Counted from the stretch's first letter, positions 8,930 to 17,192 are shown. The stretch is 64,000 nt of DNA from an uncultured Flavobacteriaceae bacterium (GCA_943788095.1 CALSOZ010000001.1:372001-436000); one strand, 5' to 3'. Numbers and translations are program-made. The notes: generated by a model from the sequence alone, not told the origin.

Positions 8930-10507
8930 ATGAAAAAACTGCTCTTACTCTCCGCTTTATTAATCTTCGCTTGTTACAGATGACGAGGGCAATCCTTGTA
9001 TCTACGAGCCAACTCTAACTACACAAGCTGCTACTGATATTACAGAAACCTCAGCTACTCTAAATGGTGTTATAAGTATCGTATCAGAGAATTGTGATGT
9101 GCCTAACAATACAGAACAAGGGTTTGTTTATTCTACTGAAATACAGCCCACCTTAGAAGATACTACAAGTCAATGTTAATGGGACTAATATCACGACTAC
9201 TATTGAGGGTTTATCTCCTAATACTACATATTATGTAAGGGCTTTCTTGACTAATAATTTTGGGGATTTTTATGGGGATGAGGTTAGTTTTTCTACAACT
9301 GAAGTTCCTTGTGATGTAGTTTATTTGGATGAAAATGGGATAACTATAAAGGCTTGTGACGATGCTATTGTAGGGGATGTAGGTATTGTTAACGGAATAG
9401 AGTATACTGTAGTAGATAGAGCAATGCTTGACGAAATGATAGCTAATGATGAAGATTTAATGAAAATTTGCACTACAAGAATAACCGATATGGATGGTAT
9501 GTTTAGTGATTCTACCTTCAATCAGCCTATTGGAGATTGGGATACAAGTAGTGTGACCATTATGGGTGATATGTTTAGTAATTCCCCCTTCAATCAGCCT
9601 ATTGGAGATTGGGATACAAGTAGTGTGACCATTATGGGTGATATGTTTTATAATTCCCCCTTCAATCAGCCTATTGGTAATTGGGATACAAGTAGTGTGA
9701 CTGAGATGGATGGTATGTTTAGTGATTCTACCTTCAATCAGCCTATTGGAGATTGGGATACAAGTAGTGTGACCAATATGAGGTTTATGTTTTATAATTC
9801 CCCCTTCAATCAACCTATTGGAGATTGGGATACAAGTAATGTTACTGATATGACTGGTATGTTTGCCGCTTCTCCCTTTAATCAGCCTATTGGAGATTGG
9901 GATGTGAGTAGTGTGACCATTATGGGTGATATGTTTTATAATTCCCCCCTTCAATCAGCCTATTGGAGATTGGGATACAAGTAGTGTGACCAATATGACT
10001 GGTATGTTTAGTACTTCCCCCTTCAATCAGCCTATTGGTAATTGGGATACAAGTAGTGTGACCATTATGAGTAGTATGTTTGGTCATTCCCCCTTCAATC
10101 AGCCTATTGGAGATTGGGATACAAGTAGTGTGACTAGGATGATTGGTATGTTTAGTACTTCCCCCTTCAATCAGCCTATTGGAGATTGGGATACAAGTAG
10201 TGTGACCAATATGAGGTTTATGTTTTATACTTCCCCCTTCAATCAGCCTATTGGTAATTGGGATACAAGTAGTGTGACTGAGATGGATGGTATGTTTAGT
10301 TCAGCTTCTTCCTTTAACCAACCTATTGGAAATTGGGATGTGAGTAGTGTGACTGGGATGGAGCTGATGTTTATGGCAGCTTCTTCCTTTAACCAAGATT
10401 TAAGCAGTTGGACTGTTGGAAATGTAACAGTGTGCTCCAACTTTAGTGATTATGTGACCCCTCAATGGACACTTCCTAAACCTAACTTCACAAACTGTAC
10501 TCCATAA
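8930..10507 (+). CDS. BspA/DUF285 repeat surface lipoprotein 2 (three frameshifts)
   Basis: Tandem paralogue of the 7084 gene, with the same lipoprotein signal, Fn3-like domain and about thirteen DUF285 units ([14 protein letters not shown] type). It ends in a shared capping segment with [15 protein letters not shown]. Compared with its sister it has one extra T near 8975, one extra A near 9164 and one extra C in a C-run near 9945. Each alone breaks the frame; undoing them gives about 525 residues. Mostly single-base insertions suggest sequencing error, although C-run slippage could be genuine phase variation. Confidence 0.72.
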
Positions 10508-10728
10508 TCAAACACTTACAACTCTACTAATAGGTAATGGTAAGTCAGTAGCTTCTACTTTATAATTTCCATTGTCTGTTTTAAGCGTGTATTTAAGCGG
10601 TTCTATTCGTTCTATACTGATAATTGTCTTAACGTTGTTTTCAGCTAATTTAAAGGCAATATAGCGGCACTGAATGCCATCATTTCAGTAGCTTCTAAAA
10701 GGTGTTTAAAAAGTCTGTTTATCACCAT
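10508..10728 (-). CDS. small hypothetical protein (one frameshift)
   Basis: From the ATG at 10728 the frame reads MVINRLFKHLLEATE. One missing A in an A-run then leads into DGIQCRYIAFKLAENNVKT... and VEATDLPLPISRVVSV before the stop. Corrected, about 73 residues, alpha/beta in character. It lies 43 bp downstream of the replication-like gene on the same strand, so it is probably in the same transcript. Not a recognised family. Confidence 0.4.
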
Positions 10729-10771
10729 ACTAGCCTAATTGAAAAACATTGATTAATCAAACTCACTTTCT

Positions 10772-12074
10772 TTAGTCTACCCAACGAACTACAGACACTT
10801 TATTGGTCTTGAATAGTTTGTTAATATTTAAATCTTTAGGAATAACGTCTTTGTAAAGTTCTCTAACTCGCTTTATTAGTCTATCCTTAACCATTTGGGT
10901 TTTGTTTTCTGTAGTTAGTATACAGTCGTGAATAAGTAACGCGAACATATCCTCTGGTAAATTCTTATAAACCTCAACAAAGACTTTAGCTTCTGCAGAT
11001 TGTCCTCTATGGCTTACTTTCTTGTACCCCTCATTAAACTTAATGTTGTCTATCCATTTTATTAGTTCTGGCAGTAGTACTTTTAATTCTTTATAAAGTT
11101 TAGTTGGCTTATATTCTCCGTTAAAAGTCGTTAGAATTTCTTTCTTCATTTTATCGTATTCCATATCCTTAAGCACTTCAGAGTTCTCTACCAAATACTT
11201 ATAGACTTTGCCATTAGCAACTAACTCAAGGCACTTATTGGCTTCTTCACTCATACTGGCTAAAGACCTAATCCACTCTAGAATTAGAAGAGACGGCTGA
11301 GCGGATGCCATATCTACTTCATAGATTAACTCATCACTTTTTGTTACGCATATCTTTCTAATTAATCTAGGCATAGACGCGCCAATGTGATAGACTCTTC
11401 CAAATTGATTAATTCTTGGCTGAAAGAAGATAGGCAATTCATAAAGGTCGTTTAGGTTATTTGTGTCGTTAAGTGTCCTAAAGGCTTTGAAATAGGCTTC
11501 GTACTTGTTTAGTCGTTGTTGTATGTTGTCGTCTCTCCACACTAAAGTGCCGTGCTTTAAAGGGGAGTGTTTAAGTGGAAACTCAAATAGATAAACTGTT
11601 GGGTTATTAGTTAATTGTAGCTTTAACGTATTACGGTTTATCTTGTCGAGTACTAGATTGCTTTCAGACTCTTTAGCCGGTCTTGCATTAGACTCTTTTA
11701 GCTTATTTCTGAACGCTTTACTACTAACCTCAACCATTTTATAGTCTCCCTCCTCAAGATTTTTTTTTAGCGCATAGGATTTTGTAAACTTACCGCTTGA
11801 GTACTTCTCGTTCATATAGACTATCTCAATATCTGCTAATGCATCTACTATACTATTGTACTCTATTTCCTATACTTTCTTTAAGTGTTTTTGAGTGGAT
11901 ATTTACGAGCTCTCCCAGTCCTTTCTCGCTCTTAATCTGACTTTTAATTATATGAGTAATAAACCAGTTACACTTATCTATAAACAGCCTCTTATGGTGC
12001 ATAGATGCAATGCTAGAATAGTTCTGATGCTTTTGTAGCAACGACTCTAAATTACGGATGGTATATAGCTTCAA
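10772..12074 (-). CDS. replication-like protein with compact family-A polymerase-like palm motifs (one frameshift)
   Basis: Two reading frames join into one protein of about 433 residues. An N-terminal part (11853-12074, TTG start) looks like a winged-helix DNA-binding region. One extra A in an A-run near 11865 separates it from a 347-residue part starting MNEKYSSGKFTKSYAL. In that part: FGRVY (138-142), motif A-like YEVDMASAQPSLL (D168), a lysine-rich helix KMKKEILTTFNG (222-233), RGQSAEAKVF (270-279) and motif C-like LLIHDCIL (D297). Their order and spacing match the palm of PolA and T7-type polymerases. No exonuclease domain or long thumb is present. Iteron-like repeats lie directly upstream, so a replication-initiator/polymerase role is inferred, not shown. 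Confidence 0.55.
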
Positions 12075-12110
12075 TCTAATAGTATTAGATGCTAAAGATA
12101 ATCAAAGTGG

Positions 12111-12230
12111 AAAACATATGAGAGTACTATGCAAGTGGACCACATATGAGAGAATAGAAAATAGTACTATATTCATTAGTGGTGCTATTTGTCCGGTTGT
12201 GTAGTAGGTAATACAAATGCAACACATATG
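12111..12230. repeat. three iteron-like ACATATG repeats upstream of the replication gene
   Basis: GTGGAAAACATATGAGAG (12108-12125) and GTGGACCACATATGAGAG (12135-12152) match at 15 of 18 positions. A third, GCAACACATATG, lies at 12219-12230. They occupy the otherwise gene-free 12075-12310 stretch directly upstream of the minus-strand replication gene, as plasmid iterons or operators would. Confidence 0.5.
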
Positions 12231-12312
12231 CCTATACTATAGTAGTAACTAGACTATGGTAGTTGTTTTCTCACAAAGAAAACTAAATAAATAGCCGATA
12301 ATCATATAGACT

Positions 12313-12396
12313 TTAGCCCTTGCATTTAGCAGGGGTTTTTATGTTTGGCATATCTTCTTCCTTCAATTCAGCTATTTCAAGCCACGTATAGGTTTA
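12313..12396. repeat. cassette-boundary repeat, copy 1 (terminator + integrase 3'-end remnant)
   Basis: Holds a terminator (GCCCTTGC/GCAGGGG plus T-run, 12317-12340), then TTGGCATATCTTCTTCCTTC, then sequence whose reverse strand still reads YTWLEIAEL, matching the last codons of integrase 2 (YLRGLEIA). Confidence 0.7.
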
Positions 12397-12451
12397 ATTA
12401 AGATTTTGTATTTTTACATTATAAACTAATTTCGACTTTTAAAATATTAAG

Positions 12452-13215
12452 ATGAAAAAAATTACATTACTAGTTTTGATGCTTTTTACAGCACTCAGCT
12501 ACTCACAAGTAGGTATAAATATAGCAACTCCACACACCTCTTCGGCATTGGACATTACTTCTACCACAGGGGGGTTACTTGTACCAAGACTCACAGAGAC
12601 GCAGCGTGATGATATTTCAGCACCTGCTACAGGTTTAATGATTTATCAAACAAACGGTACATCAGGTTTTTATTATTACAATGGTAGTAGTTGGGCTGAA
12701 GTAGCTGCTACTTCCAAAACTTATAGTATTGGTGATGTTGTTAATGGCGGTGTTGTCTTTTGGTTAGATAGCACGGGTCAACACGGCTTGGTTGCGGCAT
12801 TTTCAGATGTAGCAACTTCGGTAGAATGGGGTTGTTTAAGTACAGATTTACTAAACGTATCAAATGTCCCTTATAATGGAGGTTTTCCTACGGGCTCAGG
12901 TGCTGAAATAGGAGATGGTTTTAATAACACCAATAATATTCTTAAAGATTGCTCTACTGCTCCCGCTGCTTTAGCGGCAAGGTCTTATGGTCCAGACTGG
13001 TTTTTACCAAGTGCTAAGGAGTTAAACCAAATGTATGTTAATAAAACAACTTTAGAGGGTGTCTCTGGGTTTACTGCATTTAGTGAATGGTACTGGAGTT
13101 CTACGGAGTACGATGGCGGTTTCGCGTGGCCTCAGTTATTTCGCCAATGGTGATCAGGACTTCTACTGCATTAAGGAGCTACTCATTCTTTGTGCGTGCT
13201 GTTCGGGCTTTTTAG
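12452..13215 (+). CDS. exported DUF1566/FISUMP-type protein 1 (two frameshifts near the C-terminus)
   Basis: Signal peptide (MKKITLLVLMLFTALSYS), then a VGINIATPHTSSALDI segment common at the N-terminus of tail-fibre-like surface proteins. A C-terminal DUF1566-type domain follows (DWFLPSAKELNQMY, WYWSSTEYDGG). The frame stops at 13153, but dropping two extra bases (near 13135 and 13170) restores an end with VRAVRAF and a stop at 13213-13215, as in the next gene. These C-type-lectin-like domains act as binding heads. The last ~40 codons differ strongly from the paralogue while their flanks match. Tandem paralogue at 13384. Confidence 0.65.
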
Positions 13216-13240
13216 TTATTTAATTATTTATCAATTTAAT

Positions 13241-13330
13241 ACAAGCCCTTGCATCTTAGCAGGGGTTTTTATGTTTGGCATATCTTCTTCTTTCAGTTCA
13301 GTGAATTCTAAGCCACGTAAATAGGTTTAA
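13241..13330. repeat. cassette-boundary repeat, copy 2
   Basis: Same order as copy 1: terminator (13246-13270), TTTGGCATATCTTCTTC, then integrase 3'-end remnant (reverse strand YLRGLEFTEL). It separates the two DUF1566 genes. Confidence 0.7.
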
Positions 13331-13341
13331 ATAAAAGTGAT

Positions 13342-13349
13342 TATATTTG
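13342..13349 (+). promoter_or_regulatory. -7 promoter element TATATTTG
   Basis: TATATTTG 34 bases before the ATG at 13384, with the TTTAAACCAATTACAC leader related to the other surface-protein genes. Confidence 0.55.
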
Positions 13350-13383
13350 AACTTTAAACCAATTACACTTTTAAAACAATAAG

Positions 13384-14199
13384 ATGAAAAAAATAATAGT
13401 AATCGTATTGATGCTTTTTACAGCACTCAGCTACGCACAAGTAGGTATTAATATAGCAACTCCACACGCCTCTTCGGCATTAGATGTGACTTCTACCTCA
13501 GCAGGCTTTTTACCTCCACGTATGACTGCCTTACAACGCGCTGAAATTGTTAACCCAGCATTGGGATTGATGGTGTTTTGCACCAATTGTGCATCAGGCG
13601 ACGGAGAACTTCAGGTTAATTATGCATCGGGATGGAAAAACGCAGCTGGCGGTGACATAACAGACCCACCACCACAAATAGGTGATTATAGAGATGGTGG
13701 AATTGTTTTTTATATTGCGTCACCCCCCGTAGATTTAGATGGAGATGGTGATTTAGATACAGGCTTGGTTTGTGCAGTAGAAGACCACACTAATGCAATT
13801 GCGTGGATAATCGGAGGCTCTACGCAAACAACTGCAAATGGCGGTACATCAGCTTCTATTGGACACGGGCAAACAAATACAACTGCGATGATGAATCAAG
13901 TTGGTTATATAGGAGGTGCTGCTGCAGTTTGTAATGATTATTCAATTACAGTTAATGAAATTACGTACAGTGATTGGTTCTTACCCTCAAAGGATGAGTT
14001 AAACCAAATGTATCAAAATAGGGAAACGATAAACACTACAGCATCAGCAAATGGTGGTAGTAATTTTTCTATTAATTACTTCTGGAGTTCTACGGAGGGC
14101 GAGGGTAGTACCGCGTGGGATCAGGGTTTCAACGTTGGTAATCAGGGCGACATCGATAAATACTACGTAAGCTGGGTGCGTGCTGTTCGGGCTTTTTAA
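13384..14199 (+). CDS. exported DUF1566/FISUMP-type protein 2
   Basis: 271 residues: signal peptide ending SYAQ, the VGINIATPHASSALDV segment with LPPRMTALQRAEI, a glycine/aspartate-rich linker (DLDGDGDLDTG) and a C-terminal DUF1566 domain with DWFLPSKDELNQMY and FWSSTEGEG. It ends in a variable-looking tract before SWVRAVRAF. Intact, unlike its tandem copy. The terminator and integrase-tail repeat follow it. Probably a secreted or surface ligand-binding protein carried as island cargo. Confidence 0.75.
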   Translation: MKKIIVIVLMLFTALSYAQVGINIATPHASSALDVTSTSAGFLPPRMTALQRAEIVNPALGLMVFCTNCASGDGELQVNYASGWKNAAGGDITDPPPQIGDYRDGGIVFYIASPPVDLDGDGDLDTGLVCAVEDHTNAIAWIIGGSTQTTANGGTSASIGHGQTNTTAMMNQVGYIGGAAAVCNDYSITVNEITYSDWFLPSKDELNQMYQNRETINTTASANGGSNFSINYFWSSTEGEGSTAWDQGFNVGNQGDIDKYYVSWVRAVRAF

Positions 14200-14217
14200 T
14201 TATTTATCAATTTAATA

Positions 14218-14303
14218 CAAGCCCTTGCTTTTAGCAGGGGTTTTTATATTTGGCATATCTTCTTCCTTTCAGTTCAGGCTATTTCAAGCCCTCTCAAATA
14301 GGT
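14218..14303. repeat. cassette-boundary repeat, copy 3 (runs into integrase 2)
   Basis: Terminator (14221-14245), TTGGCATATCTTCTTCC, then the true 3' end of integrase 2 (reverse strand YLRGLEIA stop at 14274). This is the parent form of copies 1 and 2. Confidence 0.75.
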
Positions 14304-15318
14304 CAGAGATACATTTATAGACGAATGTCCCATAGCTTTCTGTAGCTTGGTTATAGAGCCTGTTCGTTTAAATATTTCTATAGCTCCTGAGTGTCTAAAT
14401 GAGTATAGTGTTTGGTCTTGTTCAAGCAGTTTAGAAACTCTCTTAAAACGACTCCAAAGTGTCTTAAAATAGTCTTCATTTAAAGGTCTTGTAGTGTCTG
14501 TGAATATATTGTGATGAGGTTGTCCTTTAACAAGCAATATCTCTTACGTATATTGGCACAGGAACTATTCTGTTCTTGCCAGACTTATTTCTATTACCAG
14601 ACAAATGAATATAGCCCAAGTCATCACTAAAATCAGACCACTTAAGTTCCCTTATTTCACGATGAGGTCTTAAAAGACATCCGTAGGTCATTATACAACA
14701 CAGATACAAGTTATTATTAAACAACTTTATCTCGTCAAGTATGAGCCTAATATCATTGTAAGGTTTATGTAGTTTAGCCTTTGTTTTCTTTGCTTTAATG
14801 CCCTCCATAGGATTGCTGTTCATTCCTATGTTTCTTGCTTCATTTATAAGCACGCTGAGGTGTCTTTTAATGGTGTTATACGACACTCCTAAAGCATAGT
14901 GATTTAGATAAGATTTAACGTCGTTAGAAGCGATGTTTTCATTAGAAAGTTTAGATGTGAAACTATCATAAACAAACCTCAGCATTGACTTGTATTTATC
15001 TGAATATTCTCCTTGCAGTTTAGCGTCTAATGCTAACTTAAAATACTCTAAATCTGACTTATTAATAACCTTTAAGGGCTCTTGAATACTTAAGCCACTT
15101 GTTATGAATTTAAACACCTCAGCAGCTAACAATTGAGCTACCTCAAAACGTTTGCCAACAGGATACGAATTTGGATAGAGATTAGAATTGATTTTACGAC
15201 CATTAAACAACCTGTAACGCTTACCATTGATATAGAAAACGATGTAAACACGTTGCTTATTATCAGACTTTACTTTTGGATATTTTACACTCATTTTTGA
15301 CAGACTTTTGACAGACAT
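14274..15318 (-). CDS. tyrosine recombinase / integrase 2 (one frameshift)
   Basis: Two overlapping frames (14527-15318 and 14274-14537) make one tyrosine recombinase of about 347 residues. The N-terminal part has an arm-type segment (KSDNKQRVYIVFYINGKRY), the core-binding domain and the first catalytic Arg in CLLRPHREIRELKW. The second frame carries YSFRHSGAIEIF, MGHSSINVSLTY and the nucleophile Tyr. The break near 14530 is a single-base shift after VPVPIYVRDI. It sits about 50 bp inside attR and points inward, opposite to integrase 1, and is a different subfamily from it. Activity depends on whether the shift is real. Confidence 0.75.
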
Positions 15319-15368
15319 TAATATTATCTGTTCTTAAGTGTTTAAAAATTAAGTGTTTGTGTGCAATT

Positions 15369-15420
15369 AGCGCTTGACTGGCAGTCAAGAGGTCGTCGGT
15401 TCGAATCCGATCTTCTCCAC
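15369..15420 (+). repeat. attR-like repeat (tRNA-Ala 3' fragment)
   Basis: Copy of the tRNA-Ala anticodon arm through discriminator base with no 5' half, so it is not a functional tRNA. It marks the right end of the island. T-stem bases differ from attL as compensating pairs. Confidence 0.85.
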
Positions 15421-15452
15421 GATTACTCGCAGTGCAACTGCGACTTAAAATT

Positions 15453-15489
15453 AAAAAAACTTACTAAGTTTGCTTGTGTAAGTTTTTTT
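15453..15489 (+). terminator. intrinsic terminator past the island
   Basis: AACTTAC (15458-15464) pairs with GTAAGTT (15478-15484), with an A-run before and a T-run after, so it could work on both strands. In the original chromosome it would have ended the tRNA-Ala transcript. Confidence 0.65.
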
Positions 15490-15564
15490 GTTTTAAGACC
15501 TCTGGTCTGAAAGAACAGCGCACTGTATTTATAGCGAAGTAACGGCTTATTGTTGTTAGTTTCT

Positions 15565-15572
15565 TATCTTTG
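15565..15572 (+). promoter_or_regulatory. -7 promoter element TATCTTTG
   Basis: TATCTTTG exactly 20 bases before the ATG at 15593, with leader CTCAAACCAATTTAATC. Same geometry as several surface-protein genes. Confidence 0.6.
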
Positions 15573-15592
15573 AAACTCAAACCAATTTAATC

Positions 15593-15649
15593 ATGGAGCT
15601 AACACTTCCTAAAACTGAGAAAACGCTAATTCATAGTATAAATTTTTGA
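15593..15649 (+). CDS. 18-codon leader-like ORF
   Basis: The ORF encodes MELTLPKTEKTLIHSINF and stops one base before the next ATG. It has the best-placed promoter and leader of the pair, so ribosomes should load here first. It may be a leader peptide coupling translation of the following membrane protein, or the misread start of that protein. No homologue is known to me. Confidence 0.35.
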   Translation: MELTLPKTEKTLIHSINF

Positions 15650-15650
15650 A

Positions 15651-15800
15651 ATGGTTAAGATAAAATACTTAGGGCTCTCAATTGGAATTTTTGGATGTCT
15701 TTTTAAGCTGATGTCTTGGGCGGGCGCCAGCATTTTGTTAGTAGTTGGCTTATCATTGCTAGGGATTTATTATTTAATTAAGGTATTTGAAAAAAGGTAA
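15651..15800 (+). CDS. small two-helix membrane protein, GldL-like
   Basis: 49 residues with two hydrophobic stretches: LGLSIGIFGCLFKLM, then GASILLVVGLSLLGIYYLI. The F(K/R)xMxWxGAxxLLxVG pattern resembles the N-terminal membrane hairpin of the gliding motility/T9SS motor protein GldL and many small Bacteroidota membrane proteins. Too short to be GldL itself. Begins one base after the leader ORF stop. Confidence 0.5.
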   Translation: MVKIKYLGLSIGIFGCLFKLMSWAGASILLVVGLSLLGIYYLIKVFEKR

Positions 15801-15837
15801 TTATAAACACTACCTTAAAAACGGTATAAGTTCTAAA

Positions 15838-16194
15838 CTAAAGGTTCACAAATTTAAAGTTTAATCCTGTTTTCAAATGTAACGCTAGCGATTCACACAG
15901 GGGTTGACTTAGTGTCAACTGCGAGCGAACAGTTTCAACCAGAATAAAATTTTCGGTATGGATAAAAGCCGCTTCATCCTGTGTTTTCTTAAAATCATCA
16001 TCCGCAAAATAGCCAGTTCTTGCAATTGCATACGACAGTCCAGTGCCTTCAAATTTTGACAGTAGTGATGAGAGGTCATAATCAGTCGTTTCTTCCTCTT
16101 CTTTGTTAACGGAGTTGTCATCATTCCTTGAGCAGAACACAAATAATAAGGAGACGACTGCAGTTAGTAAAAATGTTGGAAAAATTCGATTCAT
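15838..16194 (-). CDS. small lipoprotein, hypothetical
   Basis: 118 residues starting MNRIFPTFLLTAVVSLLF, with lipobox VFC followed by SRNDDN and an acidic linker (KEEEETTDYD). No domain is recognised. It is convergent with the small GldL-like gene (37 bp apart). The C-terminal ~30 residues (LCESLALHLKTG) look unlike the rest, so a late frameshift is possible. Confidence 0.55.
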   Translation of the reverse strand: MNRIFPTFLLTAVVSLLFVFCSRNDDNSVNKEEEETTDYDLSSLLSKFEGTGLSYAIARTGYFADDDFKKTQDEAAFIHTENFILVETVRSQLTLSQPLCESLALHLKTGLNFKFVNL

Positions 16195-16312
16195 AATGTT
16201 GATTTTGAATTACATAGCTTAGAAACGTTTAATTTGGTATTTAGAAGTATGTAAAAATAAGTAGAGTTTAGGAAAGTTAAAATTATTACTTGCTATTTAC
16301 AATTCTTAAGTG

Positions 16313-16320
16313 TATATTTG
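16313..16320 (+). promoter_or_regulatory. -7 promoter element TATATTTG
   Basis: TATATTTG 26 bases before the ATG at 16347, with leader AATTAACCATTTTAAC. Confidence 0.55.
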
Positions 16321-16346
16321 AAATTAACCATTTTAACTTTATAATT

Positions 16347-17135
16347 ATGAAAAACTTAATTACTGCATTATTTTTAACTCTTGGATTAGCGGTCTCAGCC
16401 CAGGTTGTGAACATTACTTACGTGTCCGTTGACAGAGAAAATTCTGAAACATTTTTAGAATTACACAAAAAATTTACAAACCTTTCAAATGGAGAAGATA
16501 GAACGATTTCAGGCTCAGGAATGTTTGCACATGCCTTTGCAGGCGATTACACGTTTGCTATTTATGACTTTTATGCAAATGAACAAGATTTAGTCAATGA
16601 TCCTGCTCTTGCAGATGCCGCCATGCAAGCCAATGTAGAAGCAATGAAGCTCGACGACGCAGCAAAAGAAGCGCTTACAGCCGAATACCGAAACTATTCT
16701 GCAATGTACGCACATAACCATACCGATCAAATTAGACAAAGTATTGGGCTAGAAGACTTGAAATTTGAGTCTGAAGACTTGGACTGGAGCACAACCAAAG
16801 TAGTGGTTGTAAGTACTTATGAGACAAAATGGGGTAGAGACAGAGACTTTTATGAAGGGGTTAAAAACGGAAGTTTGAAAACGCTTAATGAAAGTGGTCA
16901 TGCAGTAGCAGCCTACGCCAGTCGTCACTTATACGGGTCTGGAGCAGATTGGCATACATACCAATTTTATAATACTTGGTCAGATTTTGCAGCTTATGAA
17001 GAGGCAAACCTAGGAGGCCCAATGACCGATGATGACAAAAAATTCTGGTCAGCAATTGACGCTCATAGTGACGAAATTTTAACGTTTATTGGCGGAATGA
17101 ACCCTGAAACAAAAACGTTTAATTACGCAAAATAA
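16347..17135 (+). CDS. secreted hypothetical protein
   Basis: 262 residues from the ATG that directly precedes a clean signal peptide (MKNLITALFLTLGLAVSAQ). The mature protein looks like two related alpha/beta halves, each with a strand such as NITYVSVD or KVVVVSTYET followed by an acidic helix. This may be a duplicated ferredoxin-like fold, but no family is recognised with confidence. Own promoter and terminator, so probably a single-gene unit exported to the periplasm. Confidence 0.65.
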   Translation: MKNLITALFLTLGLAVSAQVVNITYVSVDRENSETFLELHKKFTNLSNGEDRTISGSGMFAHAFAGDYTFAIYDFYANEQDLVNDPALADAAMQANVEAMKLDDAAKEALTAEYRNYSAMYAHNHTDQIRQSIGLEDLKFESEDLDWSTTKVVVVSTYETKWGRDRDFYEGVKNGSLKTLNESGHAVAAYASRHLYGSGADWHTYQFYNTWSDFAAYEEANLGGPMTDDDKKFWSAIDAHSDEILTFIGGMNPETKTFNYAK

Positions 17136-17162
17136 ACAGTAATAAACTTTTATAGTACCAAG

Positions 17163-17192
17163 CCTCCTAATTTTTATTGGGAGGTTTTTTTT
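17163..17192 (+). terminator. intrinsic terminator
   Basis: CCTCCTAAT pairs with ATTGGGAGG across a T-loop, followed by eight T. It ends the 16347 transcript. Confidence 0.75.

Larger units (their letters stand above)
4519..15420. mobile_element. tRNA-Ala-integrated genomic island (~10.9 kb)
   Basis: Bounded by 52-bp direct repeats of the tRNA-Ala 3' half. Tyrosine recombinase genes lie just inside both ends. Contents in order: integrase 1, small membrane ORF, lipoprotein, two BspA-like repeat lipoproteins, small ORF, polymerase-like replication gene, iteron-like repeats, two DUF1566-type exported proteins, integrase 2. No conjugation or phage structural genes are seen, so it resembles an integrative mobilisable or satellite-like element. 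Whether it moved as one unit or is a composite of two insertions is open. Confidence 0.75.

Noticed and set aside
9457-9954. Long antisense open frames over the DUF285 repeats (also 8155-8452)
   Set aside because: They arise from the periodic repeat sequence on the coding strand; no start context and only echo peptides such as [11 protein letters not shown].
7714-10400. Regular ~72-bp repeats considered as a CRISPR array
   Set aside because: Units are longer than CRISPR repeats, lack unique spacers and encode the DUF285 protein motif.
10772-11815. Reverse transcriptase to drive the variable regions
   Set aside because: No YxDD or other RT motifs; the motifs fit PolA/T7-type palms instead. 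No other RT candidate is in the window.
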